NCBI GenBank assembly: GCA_001314685.1
Contig: LJNT01000169.1
Location: 1 to 40,165 of the forward strand
Direction: 5' to 3'
Length of the DNA stretch: 40,165 nucleotides
Source of the DNA: Rhodobacteraceae bacterium HLUCCA09
GTDB lineage: Bacteria; Pseudomonadota; Alphaproteobacteria; Rhodobacterales; Rhodobacteraceae
The notes under the pieces were generated by a model. It searched no databases. It saw only the letters and a list, made by a program, of their open reading frames with translations, and was not told the DNA's origin. Of this stretch, positions 1-8,177 are shown in pieces (position 1 is the stretch's first letter; the number at the start of each line of letters is the position of its first letter). The position numbers and the translations under genes are program-made.

Positions 1-887
1 ACCATGCGGCCGTCCTCGGGGTTGACCGCCCACTGGACGTTCGAGCCCCCCGTCTCCACCCCGATCTCCCGCAGCACCGCGATGGAGGCCGAGCGCATCC
101 GCTGGTATTCCTTGTCGGTCAGCGTGAGCGCCGGGGCGACGGTGATCGAATCGCCCGTGTGCACGCCCATCGGGTCAACGTTCTCGATCGAGCAGACGAT
201 GATGGCGTTGTCGGCGCGGTCGCGCACGACCTCCATCTCGTATTCCTTCCAGCCCAGCAGCGACTCGTCGATCAGGATCTGGCCGACGGGGCTCGCCTCC
301 AGCCCCCGGCGGCAGATCTCGAGATAGTCGTCGCGGTTGTAGGCGATACCGCCGCCGGTGCCGCCGAGGGTATAGGCGGGGCGGATGATGGCGGGCAGGC
401 CCACATCCTCGAGCGCCGCCTTGCACTGCTCGAGATCGGTGGCGATGGTGGCGCGCGGGTTCTCGAGCCCGATCCTGTCCATCGCCTCGCGGAACAGCGC
501 CCGGTCCTCGGCCATCTCGATGGCGGCCCGGTTGGCGCCGATCATCTGCACGCCGAACCTCTCGAGCACCCCCATCTCTTCGAGCTTGAGCGAGGTATTG
601 AGGCCGGTTTGCCCGCCCATCGTGGGCAAGAGCGCGTCGGGCCGCTCGGTCTCGATGATCTTCGCCACGATCTCGGGCGTGATCGGCTCGATATAGGTGG
701 CGTCGGCCAGCCCGGGATCGGTCATGATCGTGGCGGGGTTCGAGTTGACCAGGACGACGCGATAGCCCTCCTCGCGCAGCGCCTTGCAGGCCTGCGCGCC
801 CGAATAGTCGAACTCGCAGGCCTGCCCGATGATGATGGGCCCCGCGCCGATGATCATGATGGAGTGGATGTCGGTCCGCTTCGGCAT
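1..887 (-). CDS. carB: Carbamoyl-phosphate synthase large subunit, N-terminal part (partial)
   Basis: Only the first 295 codons are in the window; the gene continues off the left edge. The large subunit makes carbamoyl phosphate from bicarbonate, ammonia delivered by CarA, and two ATP, feeding arginine and pyrimidine synthesis in the cytoplasm. The start reads [18 protein letters not shown], followed by [20 protein letters not shown] and [11 protein letters not shown], which are the hallmark N-terminal sequences of CarB and belong to the first ATP-grasp (carboxyphosphate) half. The ATG at 887 is the only sensible start because it precisely matches the family N-terminus. truA lies 96 bases upstream on the same strand, and a promoter-like sequence sits in that gap, so carB probably has its own promoter. 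carA is not next to it here. Identification is very secure. Confidence 0.97.
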   Translation of the reverse strand, partial: MPKRTDIHSIMIIGAGPIIIGQACEFDYSGAQACKALREEGYRVVLVNSNPATIMTDPGLADATYIEPITPEIVAKIIETERPDALLPTMGGQTGLNTSLKLEEMGVLERFGVQMIGANRAAIEMAEDRALFREAMDRIGLENPRATIATDLEQCKAALEDVGLPAIIRPAYTLGGTGGGIAYNRDDYLEICRRGLEASPVGQILIDESLLGWKEYEMEVVRDRADNAIIVCSIENVDPMGVHTGDSITVAPALTLTDKEYQRMRSASIAVLREIGVETGGSNVQWAVNPEDGRM

Positions 888-929
888 GGGCCCCCCGGGG
901 CAGTCGTGGCTGCGCGCAAATCGTCCGGC

Positions 930-957
930 GTTATACGGAAGGCCCGGCCGGGCGCAA
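930..957 (-). promoter_or_regulatory. Putative sigma-70-type promoter for carB
   Basis: Read on the minus strand, TTGCGC (957-952) is followed after 16 bases by TATAAC (935-930). The -10 matches the consensus at five of six positions, the -35 at three. It lies about 43 bases upstream of the carB start, and TATA-like sequence is rare in this GC-rich context. Assigned by eye only. Confidence 0.4.
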
Positions 958-983
958 GCGGGCGCGGCCCGGAGCGCCGGCTC

Positions 984-1763
984 TCACGGCGCGGCGGCAG
1001 CGAAGGGATCGGCCGGATAGCCCACGCCCGCGAGATAGAGCCCCTGTGGCGGGCAGACCGGGCCGCAGGCGGCGCGGTCGCGCGCCTCGAGCGCCCGCTT
1101 GACGTCGCCCGGCGCCCAGGCCCCCGCGCCGACCCGCTCGAGCGTGCCGACGAAGCTGCGCACCTGGCTGTGAAGGAACGAGCGGGCGCGCACGTGGAAG
1201 CGGATCTCGGGGCCCTCGGCCGTCTCGACCCGCTCGATGTCGAGCGCGTCGAGGGTGCGCACGGGGCTGTCGGCCTGGCACTCCGAGGCGCGGAAGGTGG
1301 TGAAGTCGTGTCGGCCCACAAGATGCGCCGCGCCGTCGCGTATCGCGTCGACGTCGAGCGGGCGGGGCACGTGCCAGACCTTGCCGCGCGAGAGCGCGGG
1401 CGGGGCGCGGCGGTTGAGCAGGCGAAAGAGGTAGCGCCGCTCGGTCGCCGAGAAGCGCGCGTGCCAGCCCTCGGGTGCACGCGCGGCGGCGCGGATCGCC
1501 ACCGGGTCGGGCCGGAGGTGGTGGTTCAGCGCCTCCGACAGGCGGAAGGCATCCCACGCGCGGCCGAGATCGGCCTGCGCCACCTGCCCAAGCGCGTGCA
1601 CGCCCGCATCCGTGCGCCCCGCTGCGGCAACCGCGGGCACGCCAGCCTCAAGCCGCGCCAGCGCCGCCTCGAGCGCGCCCTGCACGGTGGGCGAGCCGGC
1701 CTGGCGCTGCCAGCCGGCGAAGGGGCCGCCGTCATACTCGACGAGAAGGGCGTAGCGGGGCAC
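984..1763 (-). CDS. truA: tRNA pseudouridine(38-40) synthase TruA
   Basis: Encodes 259 residues that convert uridines 38-40 of the tRNA anticodon stem to pseudouridine. The start is a GTG at 1763 giving [20 protein letters not shown], the family N-terminus; the reading frame stays open further upstream but that part is arginine/proline-rich shadow sequence with no family resemblance. The catalytic aspartate is D52 in [11 protein letters not shown]. Further TruA signatures are [25 protein letters not shown] and [15 protein letters not shown]. Length agrees with the family (about 245-270 residues). It lies just upstream of carB on the same strand, and the 190-base gap on its other side is a divergent promoter region shared with the small membrane protein gene. 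No unusual features. Confidence 0.95.
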   Translation of the reverse strand: MPRYALLVEYDGGPFAGWQRQAGSPTVQGALEAALARLEAGVPAVAAAGRTDAGVHALGQVAQADLGRAWDAFRLSEALNHHLRPDPVAIRAAARAPEGWHARFSATERRYLFRLLNRRAPPALSRGKVWHVPRPLDVDAIRDGAAHLVGRHDFTTFRASECQADSPVRTLDALDIERVETAEGPEIRFHVRARSFLHSQVRSFVGTLERVGAGAWAPGDVKRALEARDRAACGPVCPPQGLYLAGVGYPADPFAAAAP

Positions 1764-1953
1764 GGGGCGCCTCGGGGCTGTTGCGGATCGTGGCCGGTCC
1801 CTGCCGCTCCTGCCGCGCCCGCGCGCGCGCCGCAAGGCCCGGCGGCCGCGCGCAGGCCGACACGTTCCGCGCGACGTGCCGCTTGAGCCGGCGCCCCCGG
1901 GCGCCCAGATTGGAGTCAGGCCGCCCCTGCCCCGCGGCCGAAGGGAGACACAA

Positions 1954-2172
1954 ATGCCCCTCGACCGTTTCGTGCTGATCCTCGTGATCGCCCTCGCCGG
2001 CGCCGGCGTCACCGTGCTGCTCGGCGCCCTCGCCCTCTCCGCCGGCCACCTGCCGGGCCTCGGCCTCGCCGTGGCGGTGCCGCTGGCGCTTGTCGCCTAT
2101 CTGCTCGTCCGGGTGATCGCCGACCGGGCCCGCAGCGGCGAGGGCGGGCGCTACGACCGCCCGCCGCACTGA
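1954..2172 (+). CDS. Small two-helix membrane protein, function unknown
   Basis: A 72-residue protein not recognised as a named family. The start at 1954 is preceded by a good ribosome-binding site (AAGGGAG, 1941-1947, 6 bases before the ATG). Two hydrophobic segments are visible, roughly residues 5-27 ([19 protein letters not shown]) and 34-54 ([18 protein letters not shown]), followed by a positively charged tail, so a hairpin in the inner membrane with cytoplasmic C-terminus is likely. Its TGA overlaps the ATG of the next gene (TGATG at 2170-2174), which indicates translational coupling with the YbjQ-family gene. It may help anchor or assist that protein, but this is a guess from position. 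Real-gene confidence is high because of the RBS, coupling and hydrophobic pattern. Confidence 0.8.
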   Translation: MPLDRFVLILVIALAGAGVTVLLGALALSAGHLPGLGLAVAVPLALVAYLLVRVIADRARSGEGGRYDRPPH

Positions 2173-2486
2173 TGCTCGTGGTCACGACCGAGGGCGTGCC
2201 GGGCCGCGAGGTGGCCGAAAGCCTGGGCCTCGTGAAGGGATCGACGGTGCGCGCCAGGCATGTCGGCTCCGACATTGTCGCCGCCTTTCGCAACCTCGTG
2301 GGCGGCGAGGTGAAGGAATACGCGGCGCTCCTGGCCGGCGCCCGCGAACAGGCGCTCGACCGGATGGCCGAGGAGGCGCGCGCGCTCGGCGCCGACGCGG
2401 TGGTGGCGGTGCGGCTCGAGACGTCGACGATCCAGGCCGCCGCGGCCGAGATCGTGGCCTACGGCACCGCAGTCCGCCTGAAATGA
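2172..2486 (+). CDS. YbjQ/UPF0145 family protein
   Basis: A 104-residue protein of the YbjQ (DUF74) family, sometimes called heavy-metal-binding domain proteins; its biochemical role is not established. Family features are the opening LVVTTEGVPGREVAESLGLV, the central VRARHVGSDIVAAFRNLVGG, then EYAALLAGAREQALDRM and the terminal ALGADAVVAVRLETS with YGTAVRL at the end. Members form a pentameric beta/alpha ring in known structures. The gene overlaps its upstream neighbour (TGATG) and its stop overlaps the next start (ATGA at 2483-2486), so the three genes are one operon. The protein is complete and of normal length. Confidence 0.9.
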   Translation: MLVVTTEGVPGREVAESLGLVKGSTVRARHVGSDIVAAFRNLVGGEVKEYAALLAGAREQALDRMAEEARALGADAVVAVRLETSTIQAAAAEIVAYGTAVRLK

Positions 2487-3193
2487 CCGACGCGCTCCCT
2501 GAGGGCGCCCGGCCCGGCGACGCCCTGCCCGACGACGCCCTGCCCGACGACGCCCTGCCCGACGACGCCACGCTCACCGAGGCGGGCAAGCCGCCCGAGG
2601 GGGTGGGGCGCGTGCTGGTGGTTGCCTGCGGGGCACTCGCGCGCGAGATCGTGGCCCTGCGCGACCTCAACGGCTGGCACCACATGGACCTCGCCTGCCT
2701 GCCCGCCATCCTGCACAATCACCCCGAGCGCATCGCCCCCGCGGTGGCCGAGGCGGTGACGGCGCATCGCGGCGATTATGCGCGCATCTTCGTGGCCTAT
2801 GCCGATTGCGGAACGGGGGGCGCGCTGGCCGAGACCTGCGCCCGCCTCGGCGTCGAGATGATCGCGGGCCCCCATTGCTATGCCTTCTTCGAGGGGCTCG
2901 GGGCCTTCGCCGCCCATGACGACGAGATCGCCGCCTTCTACCTGACCGACTTTCTCGCCCGGCAGTTCGACGCCTTCGTCTGGCGACCGCTCGGCCTCGA
3001 CCGGCACCCCGAGCTTCTGCCCATGTATTTCGGCCATTACGAGTGGCTGGTCTACCTCGCCCAGACCGACGACCCCGCGCTCGACGCGGCCGCCCGCGAC
3101 GCTGCCGCCCGCCTCGGCCTGACCTACGAGCGCCGACCGACCGGCTACGGCGATCTCGCGCCGGCGCTGGCGCGCGCCGCGCGCGAGGGGTGA
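2483..3193 (+). CDS. DUF1638 family protein
   Basis: A 236-residue protein resembling DUF1638. Conserved-looking stretches are VLVVACGALAREIVALR, LACLPAILHNHPERIAPAV, IFVAYADCGTGGAL, MIAGPHCYAFFEG and MYFGHYEWLVYLAQ. Conserved Cys (ACGAL, YADCGTGG, GPHCY) and His residues suggest a metal or cofactor site. Family members occur beside corrinoid methyltransferase genes in other organisms, but no such genes are seen here, so the function is left open. The N-terminal 30 residues hold a three-fold 15-base repeat (DALPD) that looks like a slippage expansion and is probably not part of the folded domain; a start at a later codon cannot be excluded, but the ATGA overlap with the preceding gene favours the start at 2483. 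Confidence 0.85.
   Translation: MTDALPEGARPGDALPDDALPDDALPDDATLTEAGKPPEGVGRVLVVACGALAREIVALRDLNGWHHMDLACLPAILHNHPERIAPAVAEAVTAHRGDYARIFVAYADCGTGGALAETCARLGVEMIAGPHCYAFFEGLGAFAAHDDEIAAFYLTDFLARQFDAFVWRPLGLDRHPELLPMYFGHYEWLVYLAQTDDPALDAAARDAAARLGLTYERRPTGYGDLAPALARAAREG
2519..2563. repeat. Three in-frame copies of a 15-base repeat
   Basis: The unit GACGCCCTGCCCGAC occurs three times exactly in tandem (2519-2533, 2534-2548, 2549-2563) and encodes repeated DALPD in the N-terminal tail of the DUF1638 protein. It resembles the 15-base in-frame repeats in two other genes of this window. Confidence 0.9.
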
Positions 3194-3195
3194 GC

Positions 3196-3251
3196 GCTCG
3201 CGGTTTAGGGCTCGCGGTTTAGGGCTCGCGGTTTAGGGCTCGCGGTTTAGG
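3196..3251. repeat. Four tandem copies of a 14-base repeat between convergent genes
   Basis: The unit GCTCGCGGTTTAGG occurs four times without change (3196-3209, 3210-3223, 3224-3237, 3238-3251). It begins 3 bases after the stop of the DUF1638 gene and ends 30 bases before the stop of the convergent HNH gene. Fourteen bases is not a multiple of three, and the array lies outside both coding regions. It is followed by GGGGCGGGGCGATC-type short repeats. Confidence 0.95.
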
Positions 3252-3281
3252 GATCGGGGCGGGGCGATCGGGGCGGGGCGC

Positions 3282-3866
3282 TCAGGCCTCGAGCTCGGCG
3301 TCCCAGTAGAGGAAGTCGAGCCAGCTCTCGTGCAGGTGGTTGGGCGGAAACCTGCGGCCCATGTTGCGCAGCTCTTCCGCGCCGGGGCGGCGCGGTGGCT
3401 TGCGCAGGCTCAGCCCCGCCTGCCGGAGTGAGCGCGAGCCCTTGCGCAAGTTGCACGAGGCGCAGGCGGCGACCACGTTTTCCCAGCTCGTGATGCCGCC
3501 GCGGGCGCGGGGCACCACATGGTCGAAGGTCAGATCGCCCTTGGCGCCGCAATACTGGCAGGCGAATTCATCCCTCAGAAAAAGATTGAAGCGCGTGAAG
3601 GCCACGCGCTTCCGGGGTTTGACGAACTCTTTCAGCACCACGACCGAGGGGATGCGTATCTCGGTGGAGGGAGACCGCACCACCTCGTCGTATTCGGCGA
3701 CGATCTGCACCCTGTCGAGCCAGGCCGCCTTGATCGCCTCCTGCCATGGCCAGAGAGACAGGGGGTAGTAGGAGAGGGGGCGGTAATCGGCGTTGAGGAC
3801 GAGCGCCGGATGGTGCCTCAGACTGTTGGGTTCGCGGACGAACTGCGTCCTGAAATCTCCACTCAT
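3282..3866 (-). CDS. HNH endonuclease
   Basis: A 194-residue protein with an HNH nuclease domain near residues 110-160: a CxxC knuckle in FACQYCGAKG, the catalytic core LTFDHVVPRARGGITSWEN and a second CxxC in ACASCNLRKG. The N-terminal half (PALVLNADYRPLSYYPLSLW, VVVLKEFVKPRKRVAFTR) is typical of the chromosomal HNH family widespread in alphaproteobacteria and cyanobacteria, whose physiological role is unclear. The ATG at 3866 (MSGDFRTQFV) is chosen because GGAGG lies upstream and a promoter sits 86 bases before it; the longer open frame has no family similarity. All metal-binding and catalytic residues appear intact, so it should be an active metal-dependent nuclease. It stands alone, not beside phage or restriction genes. 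Confidence 0.92.
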   Translation of the reverse strand: MSGDFRTQFVREPNSLRHHPALVLNADYRPLSYYPLSLWPWQEAIKAAWLDRVQIVAEYDEVVRSPSTEIRIPSVVVLKEFVKPRKRVAFTRFNLFLRDEFACQYCGAKGDLTFDHVVPRARGGITSWENVVAACASCNLRKGSRSLRQAGLSLRKPPRRPGAEELRNMGRRFPPNHLHESWLDFLYWDAELEA

Positions 3867-3951
3867 CGCCTGACCATCGCCTCCGCTTCTCCCCGGTCCG
3901 TCTCCGTCGTTCCCTGTCTTGGGCACCTGACGCCACGCCAGCCCCCAATTC

Positions 3952-3979
3952 ACTATATATGGCGTCGGGCTTCCGGCAA
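3952..3979 (-). promoter_or_regulatory. Putative sigma-70-type promoter for the HNH gene
   Basis: On the minus strand TTGCCG (3979-3974), a 16-base spacer and TATAGT (3957-3952) form a plausible promoter. The run CACTATATAT around 3951-3960 is strikingly AT-rich for this sequence. The leader to the HNH start would be about 80 bases. Confidence 0.5.
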
Positions 3980-4089
3980 GCCCCGCTAGATGCGGTGCCG
4001 CGTCGAGAGGTAGCGTGACCGCGTGACAGCCCCGTGACACCGATGCGACGCTGTGGACAAGCTGTGGGCGCGTGACGCCGCGGCGCAGA

Positions 4090-5370
4090 CTAGTCGATGA
4101 AGTCGTTGGGGTCGACCGCCTCGACCCCCTGCCGCACCTCGAAGTGCAGGAACGACGGCTCGCCCGCCCGCACCCGCGCGATGGTCTGCCCGCGCGAGAC
4201 GGAATCGCCCCGCTCCACGGTCAGGTCGTCGACGCCCGCATAGACTGTGAGCAGTCCCTGCGCGTGACGGACGACGACGATGGGAACCCCCTCGGTGTCG
4301 CGGGTGATGGCGGCGACGGTGCCGGCATCGGCCGCGCGCACATCGGTACCGGCATCGGCGGCGATGTCGATGCCCTCGTTCCGGCCCGGGGCGAAATCGC
4401 GGATGATCGGGCCCGAGACCGGCAGCAGCAGCGGCGCGTCGCCGCCGGATGCCGCCGTGCGCTCCTCGGCGAGGTTGGGCGAGTCGGGCACGTCGACGCC
4501 GGGCGCATCGGGGTCGTCGGCCGCCGCCGCGGGCTCGGTGTCCTCGGGCAGCGGCTCGGCGTCGAGGCGGATGCGGTGGGGCGTGGGCGAGCCGGTGCCC
4601 GGCGCGGGGCTCGGCGCCTCGGCGGCTGCCGGCTCCGGGGTGGCCGAGGCCGGCGGGATCAGCAGATACTGTCCCTGCCGCAGCGTGTAGTCCGAATCGA
4701 GCCCGTTCCACTCCGCCAGCGCCGCGACCGGCACGTTGTAGCGCCGCGCGATGGTGAAGGCCGTCTCGCCCTGGGCGACACGGTGGCGGCGCGGCTCGGT
4801 GCCGGTCTGCGGGGTACCGGTCTGCGAGGTGTCGCGAGGCGCGGGCTCGGAGCGCGAGATCGGCCCGTCGGCCCGCTCGATCGCCGCCCCGGCGAGCGCG
4901 GCCACGTCGACCTCGCCCGGCGGGCGGATCGGGCCGGTCGCGGGCGCGCCGGTGGCAGGCGAGGGCTCGGCCACCCGGCGGGGCAGCGCCAGCACCTCGC
5001 CGGGGTTGAGCCGAGAAGTGGCGGGCGCGCCGTTGAAGCGGGCGAGGTCTTCGGCAGGCACGCCGACGCGGCCGGCCACGTCGGCCACCGTGTCGCCCCG
5101 CCGCGCGACCGCCACCTGGTAGCCAGGGTAGGAGATGACGCCGCGATTGTCGGGCTCGGGGCGGCTCTCGACGGCGCTCAGCGCGGCCTGGCTCGTGTCG
5201 AGGCCCGAGCGGCCGAGATCGCGCATGTCGAGGTCGAGATCGGCGCAGGCGCCGAGCAGGGCGAGGGCGGCGACGCCGAGAGCGAGGCGTGTGCGGCCCG
5301 CCGGTCCGAGCCTGGCAGGCACCGGTGCCGCGCTCCCTGGCGCGGGGTGGGGGATCGGGGCTCGGGTCAT
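4090..5370 (-). CDS. nlpD: NlpD-like LysM/LytM lipoprotein (amidase activator type)
   Basis: A 426-residue envelope protein. The N-terminus has a lipoprotein signal with lipobox ALLGAC, so it is predicted to be lipidated and moved to the outer membrane. Two LysM-type peptidoglycan-binding repeats follow (YQVAVARRGDTVADVAGRVG near residue 85 and HRVAQGETAFTIARRYN near 195), separated by Pro/Ala-rich linkers, and a C-terminal LytM/M23 domain from about residue 320. Active M23 enzymes need H and D in HxGxD and two histidines in HxH; here these read NEGIDIAAD and FLHFEVR, so two zinc ligands are missing. E. coli NlpD has the same kind of substitutions and works by activating the amidase AmiC during cell separation. 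The surE-pcm-nlpD order supports the name. The role is inferred from that likeness. Confidence 0.88.
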   Translation of the reverse strand: MTRAPIPHPAPGSAAPVPARLGPAGRTRLALGVAALALLGACADLDLDMRDLGRSGLDTSQAALSAVESRPEPDNRGVISYPGYQVAVARRGDTVADVAGRVGVPAEDLARFNGAPATSRLNPGEVLALPRRVAEPSPATGAPATGPIRPPGEVDVAALAGAAIERADGPISRSEPAPRDTSQTGTPQTGTEPRRHRVAQGETAFTIARRYNVPVAALAEWNGLDSDYTLRQGQYLLIPPASATPEPAAAEAPSPAPGTGSPTPHRIRLDAEPLPEDTEPAAAADDPDAPGVDVPDSPNLAEERTAASGGDAPLLLPVSGPIIRDFAPGRNEGIDIAADAGTDVRAADAGTVAAITRDTEGVPIVVVRHAQGLLTVYAGVDDLTVERGDSVSRGQTIARVRAGEPSFLHFEVRQGVEAVDPNDFID

Positions 5371-5467
5371 CGCCTGCTCTCCTCGATCGCGGCGCCCTCT
5401 TGTCGTCGGGGCGTCCGACCGCCTCTGTCTCGCTCCGGCGCAGCCCGCGCGCGCGGCCCGGCGCCCA

Positions 5468-6145
5468 TCACTCCCGCCCGAGCCCCTCGACCAGCGGCAC
5501 GAAGCGCACCGGCAAAAGCTCGTCGTAGTCGTAGCCCGTCTCGGTGCGTCGCACGCGGATCAACTGCTGCACCGTGTCGGACTGCCCCACCGGCACCACC
5601 ATGATACCCCCCACGCGCAACTGGGCCAAGAGGGGGCCTGGCGGGTCCTCCGCCGCGGCCGTCACGAGGATGCGGTCGAAGGGCGCCTGCTCTGGCAGGC
5701 CGTGGCTGCCGTCGCCCGCCAGCGTGATGATGTTGGTCAGGCCGAGCGCGTCGAAGACCTCCTGCGCCTCCTGCACCAGCCGCTTGTAGCGGTCGATCGT
5801 GTAGACGCGGCGGGCGAGCTGGGCCAGCACCGCGGCCTGGTAGCCCGAGCCGGTGCCGACCTCGAGCACCTTGTCGCGGGGCCCGACCTCGAGCGCCTGG
5901 GTCATCAGGCCCACCACCGAGGGCTGGCTGATCGTCTGCCCGTGGGCGATGGGCAGCGGCGTGTCGTCGTAGGCGCGCTCGGCGAAGACGCCGGTGACGA
6001 AGCGGCCCCGGTCGATCCGCTCCATCGCCGTCAGAACGCGCGCGTCGGTGACGCCGTGCGAGCGCAGGGCGAAGAGAAAGCGCATCTTGCGCTCTGCGAC
6101 CGCGCCCGGATCGGACGCACCGTCGATCCCGTCCTCGCCCGTCAT
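5468..6145 (-). CDS. pcm: Protein-L-isoaspartate O-methyltransferase
   Basis: A 225-residue cytoplasmic enzyme that methylates isoaspartyl residues in aged proteins with S-adenosylmethionine to start their repair. Family signatures are [35 protein letters not shown], the SAM-binding motif [28 protein letters not shown] and [21 protein letters not shown]. Length is typical (210-230 residues). It lies 31 bases after surE and 97 bases before nlpD on the same strand, the arrangement known from many proteobacteria. A GGGGAGA ribosome-binding site precedes the ATG. In gammaproteobacteria rpoS follows nlpD, but it is absent here, as expected for alphaproteobacteria. Confidence 0.95.
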   Translation of the reverse strand: MTGEDGIDGASDPGAVAERKMRFLFALRSHGVTDARVLTAMERIDRGRFVTGVFAERAYDDTPLPIAHGQTISQPSVVGLMTQALEVGPRDKVLEVGTGSGYQAAVLAQLARRVYTIDRYKRLVQEAQEVFDALGLTNIITLAGDGSHGLPEQAPFDRILVTAAAEDPPGPLLAQLRVGGIMVVPVGQSDTVQQLIRVRRTETGYDYDELLPVRFVPLVEGLGRE

Positions 6146-6176
6146 CGCGGCCGCTCTCCCCTGCCCCGCGCCCCCG

Positions 6177-6965
6177 TCATTCGAGGGCGGCGCGCAGCCC
6201 CTCGATCCGGTCGTGCGCGGTCAGATCGGCGCGCATCGGCGTGATCGAGATGAAGCCCTCGAGATTGGCGTGCGCATCGGTGCCAGGCGCCGAGGGCGCA
6301 TCCTGCCGGCCGCCCACCGCCCAGAGAAAGCGCCGCCCCGAGGGCGAGACGAGCGGCTCGACCGAAAACGACGTGCCCTGCCGCACGCCCTGCGCCACGA
6401 CGCGGCGACCCTTCACCCCGTCGGCGGGCACGGGCGGGAAATTGACGTTGTAGAAGGTGCGGTAGCCCCGCTCCTCGCCCCAGTCGCCGTGCGCGAGCAG
6501 GTCGCGCACCACCGCCGCGCCGTGGGCGCCGGCCGCCTCGAACGGGTCGTCGAGGCCGGCGATCCGGGGGCCGAAATATTGCGACAGCGCGATGGCGCGC
6601 AGCCCCTGCAAGGCGGCCTCCATCGCGCCGCCGAGCGTGCCGGAGTAGAGCACGTTCTCGGCCGAGTTGTTGCCGCGGTTCACGCCCGAGAGCACCAGAT
6701 CGGGCGGGCTGTCGCGCAGGACGTCATGCAGCCCCGCCAGCACGCAATCGGCGGGCGCCCCCTCGGCGGCGTAGCGGCGCGGCCCCATCTCGGCGATCAT
6801 CGTGGGGTGGGTATAACTGATCTTGTGGCCCACGCCCGACTGCTCGAAGGCGGGCGCGACCATCCAGACCTCTCCCCGCTCTCCGGCGATCTCGTGGGCG
6901 ATCCGCTCGAGCACCTTCAGCCCGCGCGCCGCGATGCCGTCGTCGTTGGTGATGAGAATGCGCAT
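6177..6965 (-). CDS. surE: 5'/3'-nucleotidase SurE
   Basis: A 262-residue metal-dependent nucleotidase/phosphatase acting on nucleoside monophosphates, cytoplasmic. The N-terminus [11 protein letters not shown] contains the metal-binding D8 and D9; further signatures are [41 protein letters not shown] with the metal-binding asparagine, and [15 protein letters not shown]. Length and motif order match the family. It is the first gene of the surE-pcm-nlpD group and starts 117 bases downstream of the cheB stop, so it may or may not be read through from the chemotaxis operon. Confidence 0.96.
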   Translation of the reverse strand: MRILITNDDGIAARGLKVLERIAHEIAGERGEVWMVAPAFEQSGVGHKISYTHPTMIAEMGPRRYAAEGAPADCVLAGLHDVLRDSPPDLVLSGVNRGNNSAENVLYSGTLGGAMEAALQGLRAIALSQYFGPRIAGLDDPFEAAGAHGAAVVRDLLAHGDWGEERGYRTFYNVNFPPVPADGVKGRRVVAQGVRQGTSFSVEPLVSPSGRRFLWAVGGRQDAPSAPGTDAHANLEGFISITPMRADLTAHDRIEGLRAALE

Positions 6966-7082
6966 GCCACCCCTGCCCCATCGCCGCGACGCCAGCCCGG
7001 CCTTCGGCCGTCTGCCTAGACGAGGCGGACGGCGATGTGAAGCGCGCCCGGACGGCGCGCGCAGGGCTCGTGCGGGGCGCGC

Positions 7083-8174
7083 TCAGCCTCCGGCGAGGCG
7101 GAGCATCGCGGCGGGGATGCGGTCGAGCGGCAGCTGCTCTTCCACCGCGCCCGCGCGCGCGGCGGCCTGCGGCATGCCGTAGACGACCGATGTCGCCTCG
7201 TCCTGCCCGAGCGTGCGGGCGCCGGCCTCTCGCATCTCCGAGAGGCCGCGCGCGCCGTCGTCGCCCATGCCGGTCAGGATCACGCCCACCGCGTTCGCCC
7301 CGGCATGCTGGGCGACCGAGCGGAACAGCACGTCGACCGAGGGACGGTGACGGGCGACGAGCGGACCCTCGCGCACCTCGACCCGGTAGGCCGCGCCGCT
7401 GCGCCCCACCAGCAAATGCCGGTTGCCCGGCGCGACGAGGGCGTGGCCGCGCAGCAGCGGGTCGCCGTCGGCCGCCTCGCGCACCGAGATCGCGCAGATC
7501 CCGTCGAGCCGGCGGGCGAAGGCGGCGGTGAACGCCTCGGGCATGTGCTGGACGATCACGATGGGCGGGCAGTCGGGCGGCATCGCCTCGAGCACCACCC
7601 GCAGCGCCTCGGTGCCGCCCGTCGACGCGCCGATCGCCACCACCTTTTCGGTGGTGCGGGCCATCGCGGTGCCCGCCTTCGGCGCCCGCGGGGCGAGCAT
7701 GGCATCGGCCGTCAGCTTCTTCGTCACCTGCGCGCGCCGGGGCCGCAGCCCGACGCGCGCCTGTGCGGCGGCGCGCACCGCGTCGCGGATCGCCTGCGCC
7801 TGCTCCTCGAAGAAGGCGCCGATGCCGTAGGCGGGCTTGCACACCACCTCGACCGCGCCCGCCTCGAGCGCCTGCATCATCGTCTCCGACCGGTCGGTCA
7901 CGAGCGAAGAGCACATCACCACCGGCACCGGCTTCTGCGCCATGAGGCGGCGCAGGAAGGTGATCCCGTCCATCCGCGGCATCTCGACGTCGAGCGTGAT
8001 CACGTCGGGCACCTCGCGGCGAATGCGCTCGGCCGCCGCGACCGGGTCGTTCGCGGCGCCGATCACCGTCAGGTCGGGGTCGGCATCGAGGATCTCGGTC
8101 ATGGCGCGGCGCACCGCGGCGCTGTCGTCGACCACGAGCACACGGTAGGGCGGGCGGCGGGCACCGTCTGGCAT
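7083..8174 (-). CDS. cheB: Chemotaxis protein-glutamate methylesterase CheB
   Basis: A 363-residue response regulator that demethylates (and deamidates) chemoreceptors, counteracting CheR for adaptation. The receiver domain (about residues 10-130) has the acidic pair in [13 protein letters not shown] and the phosphorylated D62 in [12 protein letters not shown]. The methylesterase domain (about 175-363) has the catalytic triad S184 ([13 protein letters not shown]), H210 (IVQHMPEAF) and D306 (LTGMGDDGA). It is the last gene of the chemotaxis operon, 3 bases after cheR. All catalytic residues are present and length is standard. Confidence 0.97.
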   Translation of the reverse strand: MPDGARRPPYRVLVVDDSAAVRRAMTEILDADPDLTVIGAANDPVAAAERIRREVPDVITLDVEMPRMDGITFLRRLMAQKPVPVVMCSSLVTDRSETMMQALEAGAVEVVCKPAYGIGAFFEEQAQAIRDAVRAAAQARVGLRPRRAQVTKKLTADAMLAPRAPKAGTAMARTTEKVVAIGASTGGTEALRVVLEAMPPDCPPIVIVQHMPEAFTAAFARRLDGICAISVREAADGDPLLRGHALVAPGNRHLLVGRSGAAYRVEVREGPLVARHRPSVDVLFRSVAQHAGANAVGVILTGMGDDGARGLSEMREAGARTLGQDEATSVVYGMPQAAARAGAVEEQLPLDRIPAAMLRLAGG

Positions 8175-8177
8175 GGC

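Noticed and set aside
3196-3251. Repeat array considered as CRISPR or telomere-like sequence
   Set aside because: The 14-base units are directly adjacent without spacers, and four copies of a 14-base unit do not form a telomere repeat.
4390-5370. Active M23 endopeptidase
   Set aside because: Two of the zinc-binding histidines are replaced, as in NlpD, so hydrolase activity is not claimed.
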